This document shows, one piece after another, positions 6,209 to 8,426 of a stretch of 8,426 bases of DNA. The stretch is from assembly GCA_026418315.1 (NCBI GenBank), contig JAOABO010000079.1, forward strand, positions 1 through 8,426, written 5' to 3'. The stretch comes from Bacteroidia bacterium. Its GTDB lineage: Bacteria; Bacteroidota; Bacteroidia; B-17B0; Aurantibacillaceae. Both the position numbers and the translations under genes were made by a program. Under the pieces are notes generated by a model, which saw nothing but the letters and a program-made list of their open reading frames with translations, did no database searches and was not told the DNA's origin. How positions within the stretch are numbered: position 1 is the first letter of the stretch; every line of letters starts with the position of its first letter.

Positions 6209-7999
6209 TTAATCTTTTAGCTTTAATACAGCCATAAAGGCACTTTGTGGAATTTCTACTTTACCGACCTGCCGCATTCTTTTTTTACCTTCTTTTTGTT
6301 TTTCTAATAATTTTCTTTTACGGGAAATATCTCCGCCATAACACTTAGCTGTAACATCTTTTCGTAGGGCTTTAATGGTTTCTCTTGCAATAATTTTTGA
6401 ACCTATAGCAGCTTGTATAGGAATTTCAAATTGCTGACGCGGAATCAACTCTTTTAGTTTTTCACACATTTTTTTACCAAATTCATAAGCGTTATTTCTA
6501 TGGATTAAGGCACTTAATGCATCTACGGGTTCTCCATTCAATAGAATATCTAACTTTACCAAATCAGCTTCTTTATAGCCAATGGGGTGATAATCAAAAG
6601 AGGCGTAGCCCCTTGAAATGCTTTTTAAACGGTCATAAAAGTCAAATACAATTTCTCCGAGTGGCATTTCAAATACAAGTTCTACGCGGTCGGTAGTAAG
6701 ATAATTTTGGGAAATTATTGTGCCTCTTTTTTCAATACACAAATTCATTACTGGTCCTACATATTCTGATTTCGTGATAATACTGGCTTTGATGTAGGGT
6801 TCTTCTATGTAAGCAATTTTTGCGGGAGGAGGAAGGTCCGATGGATTATTGACAGTGATTGTTTCGTTAGAAGTGGTATGTACTAAATAACTCACATTAG
6901 GAACGGTAATAATAACATTCATATTGAATTCCCGTTCCAAACGTTCTTGTACTATTTCCATATGGAGCATTCCTAAAAAACCACAACGAAAGCCAAATCC
7001 AAGTGCTACAGATGATTCGGGTTCCCATGTTAAGGAAGCATCGTTTAATTTTAGTTTTTCCATGCTGGCTCGTAAATCTTCATAATCTTCGGTATCTACA
7101 GGATAAATACCGGCAAACACCATGGGCTTTACGTCTTCAAATCCTTTGATAGCTTCTTTTGCAGGATTATCTTGCAGAGTAATAGTATCACCTACTTTTA
7201 CCTCTGATGCTTGCTTGATGCCTGTAACAATATATCCTACATTACCGGCCGAAATTTCATCTTTGGGTACTAAATTGAGTTTTAATATACCGACTTCTTC
7301 TGCAATATATTCATTGCCAGTATTGAAAAAACGCACTTTGTCGCCTTTTTTGAGTGTGCCGTTATATACTCTGTAGTAGGCAATAACACCTCTAAAGGAG
7401 TTGAATACAGAGTCAAAAATCAATGCCTGCAAAGGTGCCTGAGGGTCGCCTTTTGGAGCGGGAATTCTTTCTACAATTGCTTCTAAAATTTTATCTACGC
7501 CCAAGCCGGTTTTTCCTGATGCCAGCAATATGGAATCTCTATCACAGCCCAGTAAATCAACTATTTGGTCTTTTACTTCTTCTATGTTGGCACTGGGTAA
7601 ATCTATTTTATTAAGTATAGGAATAATGGTCAGGTTGTTATCTAATGCCATGAATAAATTAGAAATGGTTTGTGCCTGAATACCTTGTGAGGCATCTACT
7701 ACCAGTAATGCTCCTTCACATGAAGCAATGGAACGGGATACTTCATAACTGAAATCTACGTGTCCGGGCGTATCTATCAGGTTGAGTATGTATTTTTCGC
7801 CTTTGTATTCGTAGTCCATTTGAATAGCATGGCTTTTTATGGTAATGCCTCTTTCTTTTTCTAAATCCATATCGTCGAGCACCTGGTCTTGCATTTGTCT
7901 TTTATCAATAGTTTTTGTAAATTCTAACAATCGGTCTGCCAATGTGCTTTTACCATGGTCTATATGAGCAATGATGCAAAAATTTCTGATGTTTTTCAT
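6209..7999 (-). CDS. lepA: Elongation factor 4 (LepA), ribosome-associated translational GTPase
   Basis: The 596-residue product is a full-length EF4/LepA. The GTPase domain shows G1 A-H-I-D-H-G-K-S-T at residues 11-19, G2 region E-R-G-I-T-I-K at 49-55, G3 D-T-P-G-H at 76-80 with the catalytic His, G4 N-K-I-D at 130-133 and G5 A-S-G-K-T-G at 160-165. Domain II follows, then G-F-G-F-R-C-G-F-L-G-M-L-H-M-E-I, characteristic of LepA. The LepA-specific C-terminal domain, with K-C-Y-G-G-D-I-S-R-K-R-K-L-L-E-K-Q-K and the ending I-P-Q-S-A-F-M-A-V-L-K, is intact. LepA binds ribosomes and affects elongation and initiation or 30S assembly, especially under ionic stress. The gene stands alone, without the lepB signal peptidase that follows it in proteobacteria. 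ATG 7999 gives the standard N-terminus, with a -7 box 25 bases upstream. Confidence 0.98.
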   Translation of the reverse strand: MKNIRNFCIIAHIDHGKSTLADRLLEFTKTIDKRQMQDQVLDDMDLEKERGITIKSHAIQMDYEYKGEKYILNLIDTPGHVDFSYEVSRSIASCEGALLVVDASQGIQAQTISNLFMALDNNLTIIPILNKIDLPSANIEEVKDQIVDLLGCDRDSILLASGKTGLGVDKILEAIVERIPAPKGDPQAPLQALIFDSVFNSFRGVIAYYRVYNGTLKKGDKVRFFNTGNEYIAEEVGILKLNLVPKDEISAGNVGYIVTGIKQASEVKVGDTITLQDNPAKEAIKGFEDVKPMVFAGIYPVDTEDYEDLRASMEKLKLNDASLTWEPESSVALGFGFRCGFLGMLHMEIVQERLEREFNMNVIITVPNVSYLVHTTSNETITVNNPSDLPPPAKIAYIEEPYIKASIITKSEYVGPVMNLCIEKRGTIISQNYLTTDRVELVFEMPLGEIVFDFYDRLKSISRGYASFDYHPIGYKEADLVKLDILLNGEPVDALSALIHRNNAYEFGKKMCEKLKELIPRQQFEIPIQAAIGSKIIARETIKALRKDVTAKCYGGDISRKRKLLEKQKEGKKRMRQVGKVEIPQSAFMAVLKLKD

Positions 8000-8024
8000 T
8001 CTTATTGTTTAAAATTGCGAGTTG

Positions 8025-8032
8025 CAAAAATA
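8025..8032 (-). promoter_or_regulatory. Bacteroidota-type -7 box of lepA
   Basis: On the minus strand TATTTTTG matches TAnnTTTG exactly and is followed by CAA, as before the glycosyltransferase gene. It lies 25 bases upstream of the lepA ATG. The nearest -33 candidate is TTTA at 8051-8054, 18 bases away, with one mismatch to TTTG. Confidence 0.5.
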
Positions 8033-8062
8033 CACAATGAATAGAAAATATAAACATTTTAG

Positions 8063-8070
8063 TAACTTTT
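8063..8070 (+). promoter_or_regulatory. Weak candidate -7 box for the 98-residue protein gene
   Basis: TAACTTTT differs from TAnnTTTG at the last base and would leave a leader of about 35 bases before the ATG at 8108. No -33 TTTG is seen upstream. It is offered only because the gene is divergent from lepA and needs its own promoter. Confidence 0.2.
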
Positions 8071-8107
8071 ACCTATTAATATCGTAAAATGCTATAAAAT
8101 TAAGATT

Positions 8108-8404
8108 ATGGAAGAGACAAAAAAGATTGTTTTTGAAATGATTGAAAAAGAAAAAATTGCAGATTTAAAGTTCCCAGACGAGGATGTAATTAAAGACGAA
8201 GAAATGCGAAAGCAAAGATTAAGAGATTTAGAAAGAGCTACTACTTTAGGCAATTTAGATAAAATAAAATTCAAAATATATTTTGCTGATGATAAGTCCC
8301 ATAAGTACACTGAAACTACCATTTGGGGGCTGACAGATAAAAGGGTGATATTAAAACAAGGTATAATGATTCCTATTTCCAGAATATTTGAAATTAAGTA
8401 TTAG
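8108..8404 (+). CDS. Conserved-looking small protein of unknown function (98 residues)
   Basis: The gene is complete, ATG 8108 to TAG 8404. It resembles a small hypothetical protein I associate with Bacteroidota genomes, but I know no function for it. The first half is highly charged and likely helical: E-K-E-K-I-A-D-L-K-F-P at residues 13-23, then R-K-Q-R-L-R-D-L-E-R-A at 34-44. The second half alternates hydrophobic and polar residues as beta strands do: K-I-K-F-K-I-Y-F at 52-59, T-E-T-T-I-W-G-L-T-D-K-R-V-I-L at 68-82 and I-M-I-P-I-S-R-I-F-E-I at 86-96. The pattern W-G-x-T-D-x-x-V-x-L then G-x-x-I-P-x-x-x-I is reminiscent of small beta-barrels (Sm/SH3-like, as in Rof), which is inference only. 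There is no signal peptide or membrane helix, so it should be cytosolic. It is divergently transcribed from lepA. Strong codon structure and the ATG make a chance frame unlikely. Confidence 0.75.
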   Translation: MEETKKIVFEMIEKEKIADLKFPDEDVIKDEEMRKQRLRDLERATTLGNLDKIKFKIYFADDKSHKYTETTIWGLTDKRVILKQGIMIPISRIFEIKY

Positions 8405-8426
8405 TATTTATTGTTTTTACTTTTTT

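Noticed and set aside
7122..7614. Plus-strand open frames antisense to lepA
   Set aside because: lepA is highly conserved and intact, so these are shadows.
8092..8322. Minus-strand 76-codon frame opposite the 98-residue gene, which might be a membrane peptide
   Set aside because: Its hydrophobicity follows from being antisense to lysine- and glutamate-rich codons; the plus-strand frame has the better protein-like pattern.
8108..8404. The 98-residue protein as an antitoxin or DNA-binding regulator
   Set aside because: No helix-turn-helix, ribbon-helix-helix or partner toxin gene is visible.

Overview
The window looks like an ordinary chromosomal segment of a low-GC member of the Bacteroidota, perhaps the Chitinophagaceae or a relative. 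This is inferred from the AT-rich composition, the absence of clear Shine-Dalgarno sequences, Bacteroidota-type -7 promoter boxes (TAnnTTTG) before several genes, and protein sequences that read like Bacteroidota homologues. I see no mobile element, CRISPR array, tRNA, rRNA or sign of recent horizontal transfer. Every intergenic gap is shorter than 120 bases.

Layout. Bases 1-1206 (minus) hold most of a polysaccharide/O-antigen flippase-like membrane protein whose C-terminus lies beyond the left edge. A 118-base divergent gap separates it from a tryptophan 2,3-dioxygenase family gene (1325-2314, plus). That gene converges on, and overlaps by 26 bases, an ArnT/PMT-like membrane glycosyltransferase (2289-3980, minus). 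An 86-base divergent gap with back-to-back promoters leads to a two-gene plus-strand operon: an APC-family amino-acid permease (4067-5551), followed with no gap by the haem-exporter permease ccmB (5552-6202, GTG start). ccmB converges on lepA, encoding elongation factor 4 (6209-7999, minus), with a 6-base gap. A 108-base divergent gap then precedes a 98-residue conserved-looking protein of unknown function (8108-8404, plus).

How the genes may work together. The flippase and glycosyltransferase both fit cell-envelope glycan work, though they are separated by the dioxygenase and do not form an operon. The dioxygenase and the amino-acid permease could both handle aromatic amino acids, but this is only inference from proximity and a shared promoter-region 12-mer. 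ccmB is notable for lacking ccmA, ccmC or ccmE beside it. lepA is a housekeeping translation gene.

The most useful second looks are the shared start-proximal promoter element, the divergent heme-pocket region of the dioxygenase, the orphan ccmB fused transcriptionally to a permease, and the uncharacterised 98-residue protein. I did not find convincing evidence for a new multi-gene system.
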